This document shows positions 32,085-43,005 of a DNA stretch of 64,000 nt, in pieces; position 1 is the stretch's first letter, and each line of letters starts with the position of its first letter. The notes beneath the pieces were generated by a model that did not search any database, was not told where the DNA came from, and saw only the letters and a program-made list of their open reading frames with translations. Source of the DNA: Triticum aestivum (lineage: Eukaryota > Streptophyta > Magnoliopsida > Poales > Poaceae). Location of the stretch: positions 251,016,219 through 251,080,218 of the forward strand of contig NC_057804.1 in NCBI RefSeq assembly GCF_018294505.1. Direction: 5' to 3'. A program made the translations under genes and the position numbers.

Positions 32085-33080
32085 ATGGAGTTAAGTTTGT
32101 CTCATACGCTTCGTCTTTTTAATATCTTTCGTGAGTATGATGGAAAAGAAAATTGTGCTCAAGTGCTAGAAGAAGAATGCATTAAAATGCTTGGTACTAA
32201 ATCTTTGAATGATGAGCATGATTGCAATGTTGTTAGTATGAATTCCTTGAATATCCATGATGCTAATGATATGCAAGGCCACAAGCTTGGGGAAGCTATG
32301 TTTGATTAATATGATATATTTTGTCCCCCAAGCTTTGATGAGCAAATTTATTTTGATGATAGCATGCCTCCTATTTATGATGATTATATTGATGAAAGTG
32401 GGTTTGGAAGAGTGTCAACTTTAGGAAGTAATGATCCCACTATTTTGGAGGATGTTGAATCTTATTGTGATGAATACGGAAGTGGATTTGGAAGAGTGTC
32501 AACTTTATTCAGTGATTCCACTATCTTGGGAGAGGTTTCAATCGATTATGATGAGAACGAAGTTGCTACTTATGATGATTATTGTGATGAAACTTATGCT
32601 ATAAAAAGTAGCGATGATTATATTTACAAATCTTGTCATGATTATGATTACCCTTTTTCTGAACATTACTCTTTTAATATGGAAACAAATTTTAGTGTTC
32701 AAGTCTCTGATGATACTCCCACTATTCCGAATGAGAAGAATTTTGCTTATGTGGAGAGTAGTGAATTTTCTGTGCTAGTAGATCATGAAAAGAATGCTTT
32801 AGGTGCTGGTTATATTGTTGAATTCATTCATGATGCTACTGAAAATTATTATGAGGGAGGAATATATGCTTGTAGGAATTGCAATAATATCAAGTTTCCT
32901 CTCTATGTGCTTCAAGTCTTGAAGTTATGCTTGTTTTGCCATCCTATGCTAGTTGATTATTGTTCCCATAAGTTGTTTGCTCACAAAATCCCTATGCATA
33001 GGAAGTGGGTTAGACTTAAATGTGCTAGTCATATGTTTCATGATGCTCCCGTTATGTTTCAATTCTTATCTTTTACGTGA
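32085..33080 (+). pseudogene. A1 acidic Asp/Tyr-rich ORF (331 codons, one stop), function unknown
   Basis: The frame starts at the ATG at 32085 (MELSLSHTLRLFNIFREY) and is open to 33080 except for a TAA at 32307-32309. The middle is dominated by Asp, Tyr and Glu (PPIYDDYIDESGFGRVSTL, repeated as YGSGFGRVSTL; later YDDYCDETYAIKSSDDYIYK). The C-terminal third is different: Cys/Leu/His-rich with CRNCNNIKFPLYVLQVLKLC and CHPMLVDYCSHKLFAHK, which could bind a metal or be membrane-associated. No gag or pol motif. It sits where gag would start, 99 bp after the primer site. I cannot assign a function; an envelope-like relic is only a guess. Confidence 0.55.
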
Positions 33081-35343
33081 GCATCATTGTCATCATCATG
33101 CCTAGCTAGAAAGGCATTAAAGAAAAGCGCTTGTTGGGAGACAAACCAATATTTATCCTTACTTTTTTTGTGTGTACACATGATTATGCTACTGTAGTAA
33201 TCATGTTTTATAGATTTTGTTTCAATAAAGTGCCAAGTAAGACCTTTAGGATAGCTTACGGTGATAGTTGTGTTGATCCTGCTGAAAATCAGAAACTTTT
33301 GCACCCAGTAAATTAGTTTTGTTAATTCAACGAAACGTGATTCTGATCTTATTCTTTTTTATATGGATTGTGATACAAATTTCTTAGGACTTCCTAATTT
33401 GGTAGGATTTGTGGAGTTCCAGAAGTATACGTTTGATACAGATTACTACAGACTGTTCTGTTTTTGACAGATTCTGTTTTCTATGTGTTGTTTGCTTATT
33501 TTGATGAATCTATGAGTAGTATCGAAGGGTATGAACCATAGATAAGTTGGATTACAGTAGATATTACACCAATATGAATTTAGAATGAGTTCATTACAGT
33601 ACCTAAGTGGTTGTTTTATTTTCTTATACTAACGGAGCTTACGAGTTTTCTGTTGAGTTTTGTGTTGTGGAGTTCTCAAGTTTTGGGTAAAGATTCGATG
33701 GACTATGGAATAAGGAGTGGAAAGAGACTAAGCTTGGGGATGCCCAAGGCTCCCCAAGGTAATATTCAAGGACAACCAAGAGCCTAAGCTTGGGGATGCC
33801 CCGGATGGCATCCCCTCTTTCGTCTTCGTCCATTGGTAACTTTACTTGGAGCTATATTTTTATTCGCGACATGATATGTGTTTTGCTTGGAGCATCATTT
33901 TATTTTGTTAGTATTTGCTTTCTGTTATTTAGTTTAATGTTTTGCTTCTTTAGTTTCAATAAAAAAGTCAAGGATAGCCTTTGCCATGCTTATTTTGCTA
34001 GTATACATGTTGCTGTTTGAAAACAGAAAGTTTACGGCTGTTGCAAAAATTCCCTAGAAAAGTCATAGAATGATATAATGATGAAACCAATGGCATAATA
34101 ATCTCTGATAAATTTACTAAAGTGGGAATTTTATTTCATAATTTTTTGAGTTAGGGAAGTATGATGAATCTTGCATTCTTTACAGACTATACTGTTTTGA
34201 CAGACTGCTGTTATGTTTGCATTGTTTGCATATGCTTGCTTGTTTAATGATTCTATTTGAGGATATGAGTATTAAATATTCAGATGCATTTAGTATTCAA
34301 TGTTGAATAATAATTTAAGTGATTTGCTACAGTAGAAAATTATAAGGTTTTGCATTGGTTTATACTAACCTATCTCACGAGTTCTTGTTGAGTTTGTTGT
34401 GGATGAAGCTTTTGATAAAAAGAGAAACCATGATATCAGAGGAATTAAGGAGACACAAAAGTTCAAGCTTGGGGATGCCCAAGGCACCCCAAGATAATAT
34501 TTCAAGAAGTCTCAACCATCTAAGCTTGGGGATGCCCCGTTAGGTATCCCACCTTTCTCCTTCAATAACTATCGGTTAGTATCGGTTGAGCCTAAGTTTT
34601 TGCTTCTTCACATGAGTTATGCTATCCTTGCAATGTCATTTTATTTTGTTTTGTTTTCTGTTTGAATAAGATACCAAGATCTGAAATTCTTTAATGAGAG
34701 AGAGTCTTCACATAGTTGCATAATTATTTAGCTACTCATTGATCTTCACCTATATCTTTCGGAGTAGTTTGTCATTTGCTCTAGTGCATCACTTATATCT
34801 TTTAGAGCATGGCGATGGTTATATTTTGTAGAAATTTCTAGTCTCTCATGCTTCACTTATATTATTTTGAGAGTCTTTTAGAGCAGCATGGTATCTTCTC
34901 CTTTTTTGTCTTCTCCACAACCACCATTCTATTCCACATATAGTGCTATGTCCATGGCTTACGCCCATCTATTGCGTGAAAGTTGAAAAAGTTTGAGATT
35001 ATTAAAGTATGAAACAATAGCTTGGCTTGTCATCGAGGTTGTGCATGATTAAATACTTTGTGTGATGAAGATAGAGCAACAGCCAGACTATATGATTTTG
35101 TAGGGATAACTTTCTTTAGCCATGTTATTTTGAGAAGACATGATTACTTTGATTAGTATGCTTGAAGTATTACTATTTCTTATGTTAATATGAACTTTTA
35201 TTTTGTATCATTTGGATCTTAACATTCATGCCACAATAAACAAAAATACATTGAGAATTATGCTAGGTAGCATTCCACATCAAAAATTCTGTTTTTATCA
35301 TTTACTTACTCGAGGACGAGCAGGAATTAAGCTTGGGGATGCT
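33081..35343 (+). repeat. A1 3' non-coding region with duplicated purine-tract modules
   Basis: The motif AAGCTTGGGGATGC occurs at about 33730, 33786, 34465, 34522 and finally 35329, where it abuts the 3' LTR and serves as the polypurine tract. The first two and the second two lie in two diverged copies of one ~200-bp module spaced about 735 bp apart. No ORF. Confidence 0.8.
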
Positions 35344-36958
35344 TGATACGTCTCCAACGTATCTATAATTTTTTATTGTTCCATGCTATTATATTACCCC
35401 TTTTGGATGTTTATGGGATTTATTTTACATATTTATATCATTTTTGGGACTAACCTACTAACTGGAGGCCCAACCCATATTGCTGTTTTATTGTCTGTTT
35501 CAGTATTTCGAAGAAAAGGAATATCAAACGGAGTCCAAACGGAATGAAACCTTCGGCAACGTGATTTTTTTGGAAGAATATCATCCTGGAGGCTTGGAGA
35601 TCAAGTCAGAAGACCCTCGAGGAGCCCAGGAGATAGGGGGCGCCCCTCCCCCCCCCTACAGGGCGCGACCCCCTGTCTCGTGGACCCCTCGAGCACCTCC
35701 CAACCGACTTCTTTCGCCTATATAACCCTACGTACCCTAAAACCATCGAATATCAAGATAGATCGGGAGTTCTGCCGCCGCAAGCCTTTGTAGCCACGAA
35801 AACCCTCTCGGGAGCCCGTTCCGGCACCCTGTCGGAGGGGGAAACCATCACCGGTGGCCATCTTCATCATCCCGACGCTCTCCATGACGAGGAGGTAGTA
35901 GTTCACCCTCGGGGCTGAGGGTATGTACTAGTAGCTATGTGTTTGATCTCTCTCTCTCTCTCGTGTTCTCTCTATGGCACGATCTTGATGTATCCCGAGC
36001 TTTGCTACTGTAGTTGGATCTTATGATGTTTCTCCCCCTGTACTCTCTTGTGATGAATTGAGTTTCCCTCTTGAAGTTATCTTATCGGATTGAGTCTTTT
36101 ATGAGAACACTTGATGTATGTCTTGCCGTGTTTATCTGTGGTGACAATGGGATATCACGTGTCACTTGATGAATGTTTTGGTGACCAACTTGCGGGTTCC
36201 GCCCATGAACCTATGCATAGGGGTTGGCACACGTTTTCTTGACTCTCCGGTAGAAACTTTGGGGCACTCTTTGAAGTACTTTTATGTTGGTTGGATGAAT
36301 CTGAGATTTTGTGATGCATATCATATAATCATGCACATGGATACTTGAGGTGACAATGGAGTATCTAGGTGACATTAAGGTTTTCGTTGATTTGTATATT
36401 AATGTGTTATTCTAGTACGCTTGATCCGAAAGAATAACTTTGAGGTGGTTTCGTACCCTACCATAATCTCTACGTTTGTTCTCCGCTATTAGTTGCTTTG
36501 GAGTGACTCTTTGTTGCATGTTGAGGGATTGTTATATGATCTATCTGTGTTATTATTGTTGAGAGAACTTGCACTAGTGAAAGTATGAACCCTAGGCCTT
36601 GTTTCCTATCATTGCAATACCATTTACGCTCACTTTTATCATTAGTTACCTTCCTGTTTTTATTATTTCAGATTACAAAAACCTATATCTACTATTTATT
36701 TTGCACTTGTATCACCATCTGTTCGCCGAACTAGTGCACCTATACAATTTGCCATTGTATTGGGTGTGTTGGGGACACAAGAGACTCTTTGTTATTTGGT
36801 TGCAGGGTTGCTTGAGAGAGACCATCTTCATCCTACGCCTCCCACGGATTGATAAACCTTAGGTCATCGACTTGAGGGAAATTTGCTACTGTCCTACAAA
36901 CCTGTGCACTTGCAGGCCCAACAATGTCTACAAGAAGAAGGTTGTGTAGTAGACATCA
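35344..36958 (+). repeat. A1 3' LTR (1615 bp)
   Basis: Second copy of the A1 LTR; starts TGATACGTCTCC right after the purine tract and ends AGACATCA before the GGCGG duplication. Confidence 0.93.
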
Positions 36959-39888
36959 GGCGGCCCCTCCATCACCAGCTTCTCGGCGTCCATCTTCGCC
37001 TAGTGCACTTTCACACGGGCCAAGGCGCGGACAAGAATTTACCATCCGCTTTACAAGGCCGAAGTAGCTGCTGGGCAGGGGCTCGCCAGGCCACAACCGG
37101 ACTATGAAGTCCTTCATGACCAGTTCGGCCGCCTTGTGCAGTTCGACCAGTTTGCTTTAGCTGGTCGCTCAAGGGCATCGGATGTTCGGTCCCAATATAC
37201 TACGATCAGAACAACTTCTCCGTCGAGATCCCTTCTTCGGCACGGTAGAACTCCGCGGCATCTGATATGCTGCGCGGCAGATCTGCGAACGCTCCTGGAG
37301 AGCTCCGAATTCAGGTAAGTAAAAGGAAAGTCTCCTTCACGTGCTTGCTTTGCATAATGAATGTCTTACCCGCCTCTATCTTCTTGGCCGCCTGAATCTC
37401 CTGGAGGGCCTTTTGGGCTTCGGCCTTGGCGTCTTGCGTGCTCTGGAGGGTCATCGGAAGCAAGGACTCTTGCATCTTGGAGTCATGCTCCAAGGACTCA
37501 ATTTTTTTGACGAAGTCCTGGAGCTCTTGCTGGACCTCATCAACCCGAGCCTCCTGCTTCTCACGCTCGGTGCACTCCTTGGCCGCTTTGTCTTCGGCCT
37601 CGGACAACGCCTTCTTAAGGGCCGCCACTCCGGTCGTGGCCCCTATTAAAATTCATGATACTTCTATTAGCATCAACAATCTTTCCTTTATATGACACAA
37701 GGACGGGGTATTGCTTACCTTTGTTCTCCTTGAGCTGCCTCTTCATGAGGCCGAGCTCTTCCTCTGCCCGCCCTAGGACCCGCTTCAGTCCGGAGACCAC
37801 TGCAGTGCGGGCGGCAGCGGCCAGTAGCGACGCCTGCTTATTCACATAGACATAATATGATTAGACTCCTGGGGATGTAATTTGATCCTCTGTTCGGCCT
37901 TTCCTTCCGAACACCAAACAGAGCATCAGGGGCTACTATCTATACTGTGATATTTTCTCATACTTTAACTACTTACCTCAAAGCCTGTTAGGAGGCTGGC
38001 GCAGGCTTCGGTCAATCCGCTTTTGGCGGGCCGAACCTTCGCAATCACCGTACTCATAAGAGTACGATATTCTTCATCAAGGGAAGCGCCCTAAAGCACT
38101 TCCAGCAAGTTTTCCGATGCCTCTGGATGGAGAGAGGTCATCGGCACAGGCGGCTCGCCCCCCTTAGCGAGGGGTTGCCTGCCTGAATCCGGAACCACTG
38201 GAGGTTCCGGCGCAGTATCCGGCTAGGGGCCAAACTTGCTATGGCCCCCCTCATCAGAATCCATGGGGATCTCCGCCCCATGTGCCTCGCGTCGGGGATT
38301 TCTCCTTGGGGCACCTCCAGAACTGTCTCCCCCTGGCCCGGTATCCTCCGAGACAACACCTCAGTGTCGTCCGCGGGCCGGGGGGTGGTGGCCGTCGGGA
38401 GCGAATCGTTGTTCATCGTCGACGCACTCAAAGACCCATCCAAGGAGGATAAGTTGATGCGGGCTTTGGACGGACTGCACGATCATATTTAACATGATAA
38501 GAATCAATAAAGCAAAACATGCCAGAAGTATTATGGTATCCGGATACTTGCGACTTCGCCAGGGGCTTGTCCCTGGGCAGCCACTCCTCGTCGTTGTCGG
38601 CGGCTATTGTGGAGGGGTCCGGAGGGAGGGTCCTTCCCTTCTTGGACCCTTCGGCCTCCCCAGACGGGCGGCCTTCCTTTTCTTCTCCCCCTCGGTTTGG
38701 GGGGAGGGTTTTCCTCTTCCTCCTCCTCGTTTTCGTTGGAGGAGTGCGCCTCGGTGTCTTCAGACGATGAGTCCGACACCATCTTGCGCCGGAGGCTTTT
38801 CCTGGTCCCCGTGGCCTTCTTCTTAGCCTTATTCTCCGGCACTTCATAAGGCGCCAGAAACAGCATCTCCGTTAAGAGAGTCGTTGCTGGATCTTTGGAT
38901 AGTGGAGCTGGACAATTGATCTGCTCTGTTGTTGCTACCCAGTCTTGTTAAATGGTGTGGAGGCTTAGATTCCTCCCACAAACATACCGGGGAACGACAC
39001 ATCTTGTGAAATACAGATAGCTTACCGGATTGGCACGACGCTTTGCGCTGAGTCCGCGATCCTCGCTAATGGGAGGAGGCACCTCGACGGACTTGAACAG
39101 CACCTTCCAGACGTCTTTGTGCGTCGTGTCGAAGAGCTCTCGCAGCGTCTGATGTTCGGCCGGGTCGAACTCTGACATATTGAATGCTCGTATTTGACAT
39201 GAAAGGATTCGGCGAAGAGCATGACCTGGACCACGTTGACAAGCTTGATTTTCTTGCTTATCATATTTTTGACACAATTCTGGAGTCCGGTCAGCTCCGT
39301 TGGCTCGCCCCAGGCTAAGCCCTTCTTTTTCCAGGAGGTAAGCCGCATCGGGATGCCAGATCGAAATTCAGGGACCGCCGCCCAGTTGGAGTCGCTCGGC
39401 TCGGTGATATGGAACCACCCCGACTGCCACCCCTTCACAGTCTCCACATAGGAGCCTTCGAGCCAAGTGACGTTGGGCATCTTTCCCACCATGGCGCATC
39501 CGCACTCCGCTTGCTGGCCGACCACTATCTTCGGCTTCACGTTGAAGATCTTCAGCCACAGGCCAAAGTGGGGCTTGATGCGGAGGAAGGCCTCGCAGAC
39601 GACGATAAACACTGAGATGTTGAGGATGAAATTGGGGGCCAGATCGTGTAAATCTAGCCCATAGTAAAACATGAGCCCGTGGACAAATGGGTGGAGAGGA
39701 AATCCCAGTCCGCGGACAAAGTGGGCGAGAAACACAACCCTCTCGTGGGATTCCAGAGTAGGAACGATCTGCCCTGCGTCCGGGAGCCGGTGCACGATGT
39801 CTCCAGCCAAGTATCAGGCCTCCCGGAGCTTCGTGATGTCCTCCTCCATAACGGAGGAGGACATCCACTTGCCTCCCGCTTCAGACAT
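36959..39888 (-). pseudogene. F1 antisense multi-exon ORF (gypsy-type 'Transposase_28'-like), broken
   Basis: Minus-strand ATG at 39888 (MSEAGGKWMSSSVMEEDITK). Exon 1 holds the conserved domain: VRGLGFPLHPFVHGLMFYYG, CEAFLRIKPHFGLWLKIF, PNVTWLEGSYVETVKGWQSG. A TGA at 39812-39814 and a frameshift near 39200 break it. Probable introns are 39025-38944 (GT...AG) and 38551-38475, where the donor is GC in place of the GT seen in F2. The middle exon is acidic then basic (SNENEEEEEENPPPKPRGRR). The last exons (37845-37311) encode a coiled coil (SEAEDKAAKECTEREKQEAR). It continues beyond A1 at 30341. The domain name is recalled; its biochemical role is unknown. Confidence 0.75.
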
Positions 39889-40002
39889 GTTTGCAATGGC
39901 TTTCCGGAGAAGGTGAGAACTTGGGCGCTGGAGCTCGAGCTTGCGATAATGGATGAGCGAAGGAAGAAGAAGGCGCGGGTGAAAAAGGAGAATCCCTATC
40001 TC

Positions 40003-40010
40003 TTTATAAA
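40003..40010 (-). promoter_or_regulatory. TATA-like box of F1 antisense ORF
   Basis: TTTATAAA, 115 bp upstream of the antisense ATG. F2 has CTATAAA at the equivalent distance (107-113 bp). Confidence 0.5.
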
Positions 40011-40441
40011 GGCGGTAGAAACTATGCGCCTCCCCACTTGCCCGTAAAATCGCTAATTCCCCAAGCTCCGCGATTGATGGCGCAGTTGGGTTACCCACAC
40101 CCGTATTGATGAGAATCCCGTGATAAGGGGACACGATCTCTGCTTCGACAAGACGTGCCAAGGAAACCGCCTCGCAATATGTGCAGTAGCTGGTTGAGAA
40201 AAACGGCTCGAATAATGATAGGTCTGTGGCGTGATGTCACGCTATGAAAAGTTGTCAGTAGATTAGATTTGTGGAATATTGTGCTCTCTACGGTGGTATG
40301 TGGAAATTACTTTGCAGAGTCGGACACGATCCTCGTGTTCAAAATCTTCTATGGAGTATTCGGAGAAGGAACCCGCCTTGCAATGCCGAAGACGATCTGC
40401 GCGCCGGACTCATCGTCATTGAAGCCTGGTTTAGGGGCTAC

Positions 40442-40913
40442 TGAGGAAGTCTTGGATTAGGGGGTCCTCGGACAGCCGGACTATATACTTTGGCCGGACC
40501 ATTGGACTATGAAGATACAAGATTGAAGACTTCGTCCCATGTTCGGGTGGGACTCTCCTTTGCCTAGAAGGCAAGCTTGGCAATTCGGATATGTAGATCT
40601 CCTTCTCTGTAACCGACTCTGTGTAGACCTAGCCCCCTCCGGTGTCTATATAAATCGGAGGGTTTAGGCCATAGGACAACATGCAATCATAATCATAGGC
40701 TAGCTTCTAGGGTTTAGCCTCCACGATCTCGTGGTAGATCAACTCTTGTAATATTCATATCATCAAGATCAATCAAGCAGGAAGTAGGGTATTACCTCCA
40801 CCGAGAGGGCCCAAACCTGAGTAAACATCGTGTCCCCCACCTCCTGTTATCATTAGCCTTAGACGCACAGTTCGGGACCCCCTACCCGAGATCCGCCGGT
40901 TTTGACACCGACA
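40442..40913 (+). repeat. F1 3' LTR (472 bp)
   Basis: TGAGGAAGTCTTGGATT ... GACACCGACA, followed by the target duplication GCGGC. Confidence 0.93.
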
Positions 40914-41457
40914 GCGGCCACCTCCAGAGCTAGTAAGTCCGTTCGACTTGAATTTATTCTGTCGATTGAGTTGTTAGTCAGTTGAATTTCTGATGTTTCT
41001 TTTTGTTGCAGCTACACGAGACGTAGTCGTGCTTCCAGATGATGATGATGAAGAAGTGCCTCTGAGGGAGAGGAGGAGGAGGGGCATGGGATCAAGCGGG
41101 AAAGCGCCTGAGGTTCAGGTCCCTCAGTCGACACTGGTGCTTCAGACGGTGGTCAAGCAATCTGGAGAGCCGGTTCGGACCAACGTCACTTTCGCTAACC
41201 CGCTGTCGACTGATCGCCCATAAGGGTCGACTGCTCAGACCCCTGTTGCTCCAGCACAACTCCATGCGTCCGAACCAGTGGCTGCTTTGATTGCCTTGAC
41301 ACCATCGCTCTTTGCTGCGTACCAAACTCCAGACGACTCGCCAAGTGCCGCCAGGGAGGCTCTTCTCCAGGTGAATCTTGTGATGGAGCAGATGAAGGTG
41401 GTGCACGAGGCCAGTCAAGTGGCTTATAATGCCAGTACCACTCTGCAAACCAACGCC
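40914..41457 (+). pseudogene. X antisense ORF, 3' part
   Basis: Resumes after the F1 target duplication. An intron-like stretch (AGTAAGT near 40934 to TTTTTGTTGCAG near 41011) is followed by an exon: ATRDVVVLPDDDDEEVPLRE, then basic RRRRGMGSSG, and after a TAA at 41221 a helical part (AREALLQVNLVMEQMKVVHE). It is cut at 41457 by A2. Confidence 0.6.
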
Positions 41458-43005
41458 TGCTATGTCTTGAGCTTGCGTTGGTTTTCCTTGAAGAGGAAAG
41501 GGTGATGCAGCAAAGTAGCATAAGTATTTCCCTCAGATTTTGAGAACCAAGGTATCAATCCAGTAGGAGGCTCCTCAGAAGTCCCATGCACCTACACAAA
41601 CAAACAAGAACCTCGAAACCAACGCAATACAGGGGTTGTCAGTCCCTTCACGGCCACTTGCGAAAGTGAGATATGACAGAGACAATATGATAAGATAAAT
41701 ATTTTTGGTATTTTTATGATATAGATTGGAAAGTAAAAGATGCAAATAAAAGTAGATGGAAAACTTATATGATAAAAGATAGACCCGGGGGCCATAGGTT
41801 TCACTAGTATCTTCTCTCAAGATAGCATAAGTATTACGGTGGGTGAACAAACTACTGTCGAACAATTGATAGAAAAGCAAATAATTATGAGATTATCTAG
41901 GCATGATCATGTATATAGGCATCACGTCCGTGATAGACCAACTCCTGCCTGCATCTACTATTATTACTCCACACATCGGCCGACTCCTGCCTGTATCTAG
42001 AGTATTAAGTTCATAAGAACAGAGTAACGCATTAAGAAAGATGACATGTGTAGAGGGATAAACTCATGCAATATGATATAAACCCCATCTTTTTATCCTC
42101 GATGTCAACAATACAATACGTGCCTTGCTGCCCCTGCTGTCACTGGGAAAGGACACCGCAAGATTGAACCCAAAGCTAAGCACTTCTCCCATTGCAAGAA
42201 AGATCAATCTAGTAGGCCAAACCAAACTGATAATTCGAAGAGACTTGCAAAGATAAATTACTCACACATAAAAGAATTCAGAGGAGATTCAAATATTTCT
42301 CATAGATAAACTTGATCATAAACTCACAATTCATCAGATCTCGACAAACACACCGCAAAAAGAGTTACATCGAATAGATCTCCAAGAAGATCGACGAGAA
42401 CTTTGTATTGAGATTCAAAGAGAGAGAAGAAGCCATCTAGGTAATAACTATGGACCCGAAGGTCTGTGGTAAACTACTCACAACTCATTAGAGAGGCCTT
42501 GGAGATGATGTAGAGGCCCTCCGTGGTCGATTCCCGCTACGGCGGAGCGCCGACGAAGGCTCCAAGATGGGATCTCGCGGATACCGAAGGTTGCGGCAGT
42601 GGAATTAGGTTTTCGTCGTGCCGCTCGATAGTTTTAGGGTACGTGGGTATATATATGAGGAAGAAGTAGGTCGGTGGACGCTCGAGGAGCCCACGAGGGT
42701 GGGGGGCGCGCCGGGCACCCTCGTGGCCGCCTCCTCTATTTCTTGACGTCCACTCCAAGTCCCCTGGATCATGTTTGTTCCAAAAAGATCGCTCCCGAAG
42801 GTTTCATTCCGTTTGGACTCCGTTTGATATTCCTTTCCTTTGAAACACTGAAAAAGGAAAAAACAGCAATTCGGGCTGGGCCTCCGGTTAGTAGGTTAGT
42901 CCCAAAAATGATATAAAAGTGTAAAGTAAAGCCCATAAACATCCAAAACGGATAATATAATAGCATGGAACAATCAAAAATTATAGATACGTTGGAGACG
43001 TATCA
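41458..43005 (-). repeat. A2 3' LTR (1548 bp)
   Basis: Plus strand starts TGCTATGTCTTGAGC and ends GGAGACGTATCA. On the minus strand it begins TGATACGTCTCCAACGTATC like the A1 LTR, but the rest has diverged considerably, so it is a different family or subfamily. Confidence 0.82.

Larger units (their letters stand above)
30342..36958 (+). mobile_element. A1: non-autonomous Athila-like LTR retrotransposon, complete, plus strand
   Basis: LTRs at 30342-31958 and 35344-36958 (about 3% different over the first 285 bp by hand). The target duplication GGCGG is present on both sides (30337-30341, 36959-36963). The primer site TGGCGCCGTTGCCGGGGA at 31969-31986 is the Athila type. The internal part is only 3.4 kb with no gag, protease or pol. 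It carries one unusual acidic ORF and a duplicated purine-tract module. It must be mobilised in trans. It is related to A2 outside the coding part. The Sabrina/WHAM family name is uncertain. Confidence 0.93.
25234..40913 (+). mobile_element. F1: Fatima-like (Tat lineage) Ty3-Gypsy element, complete ends, plus strand
   Basis: Both LTRs are 472 bp (25234-25705, 40442-40913) and differ at about 26 positions by hand count, roughly 5.5%. The target duplication GCGGC is present on both sides (25229-25233, 40914-40918). Inside: degraded gag, protease without downstream reverse transcriptase or integrase, a non-coding spacer, and a minus-strand multi-exon ORF ending beside the 3' LTR. A1 is inserted in it at 30342-36958. 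Missing pol makes it non-autonomous. Family name recalled, lineage inferred. Confidence 0.92.
22620..41457 (-). mobile_element. X: LTR retrotransposon remnant, minus orientation, split by F1
   Basis: Seen: an LTR-like block at 22620-23172, then a plus-strand multi-exon ORF related to the antisense ORF of F1 and F2. F1 (25234-40913) interrupts it with a GCGGC duplication, and the ORF resumes at 40914-41457 until A2 inserts. The TATA in the LTR and the purine tract beside it point to a minus-oriented element, so the ORF is antisense to the element, as in F1. The gag-pol side and second LTR are not in the window. Confidence 0.7.

Noticed and set aside
41575..41880. 101-codon minus-strand frame in the A2 LTR
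   Set aside because: Lies wholly inside an LTR, Leu/Tyr/Phe-rich because of AT bias, no support.
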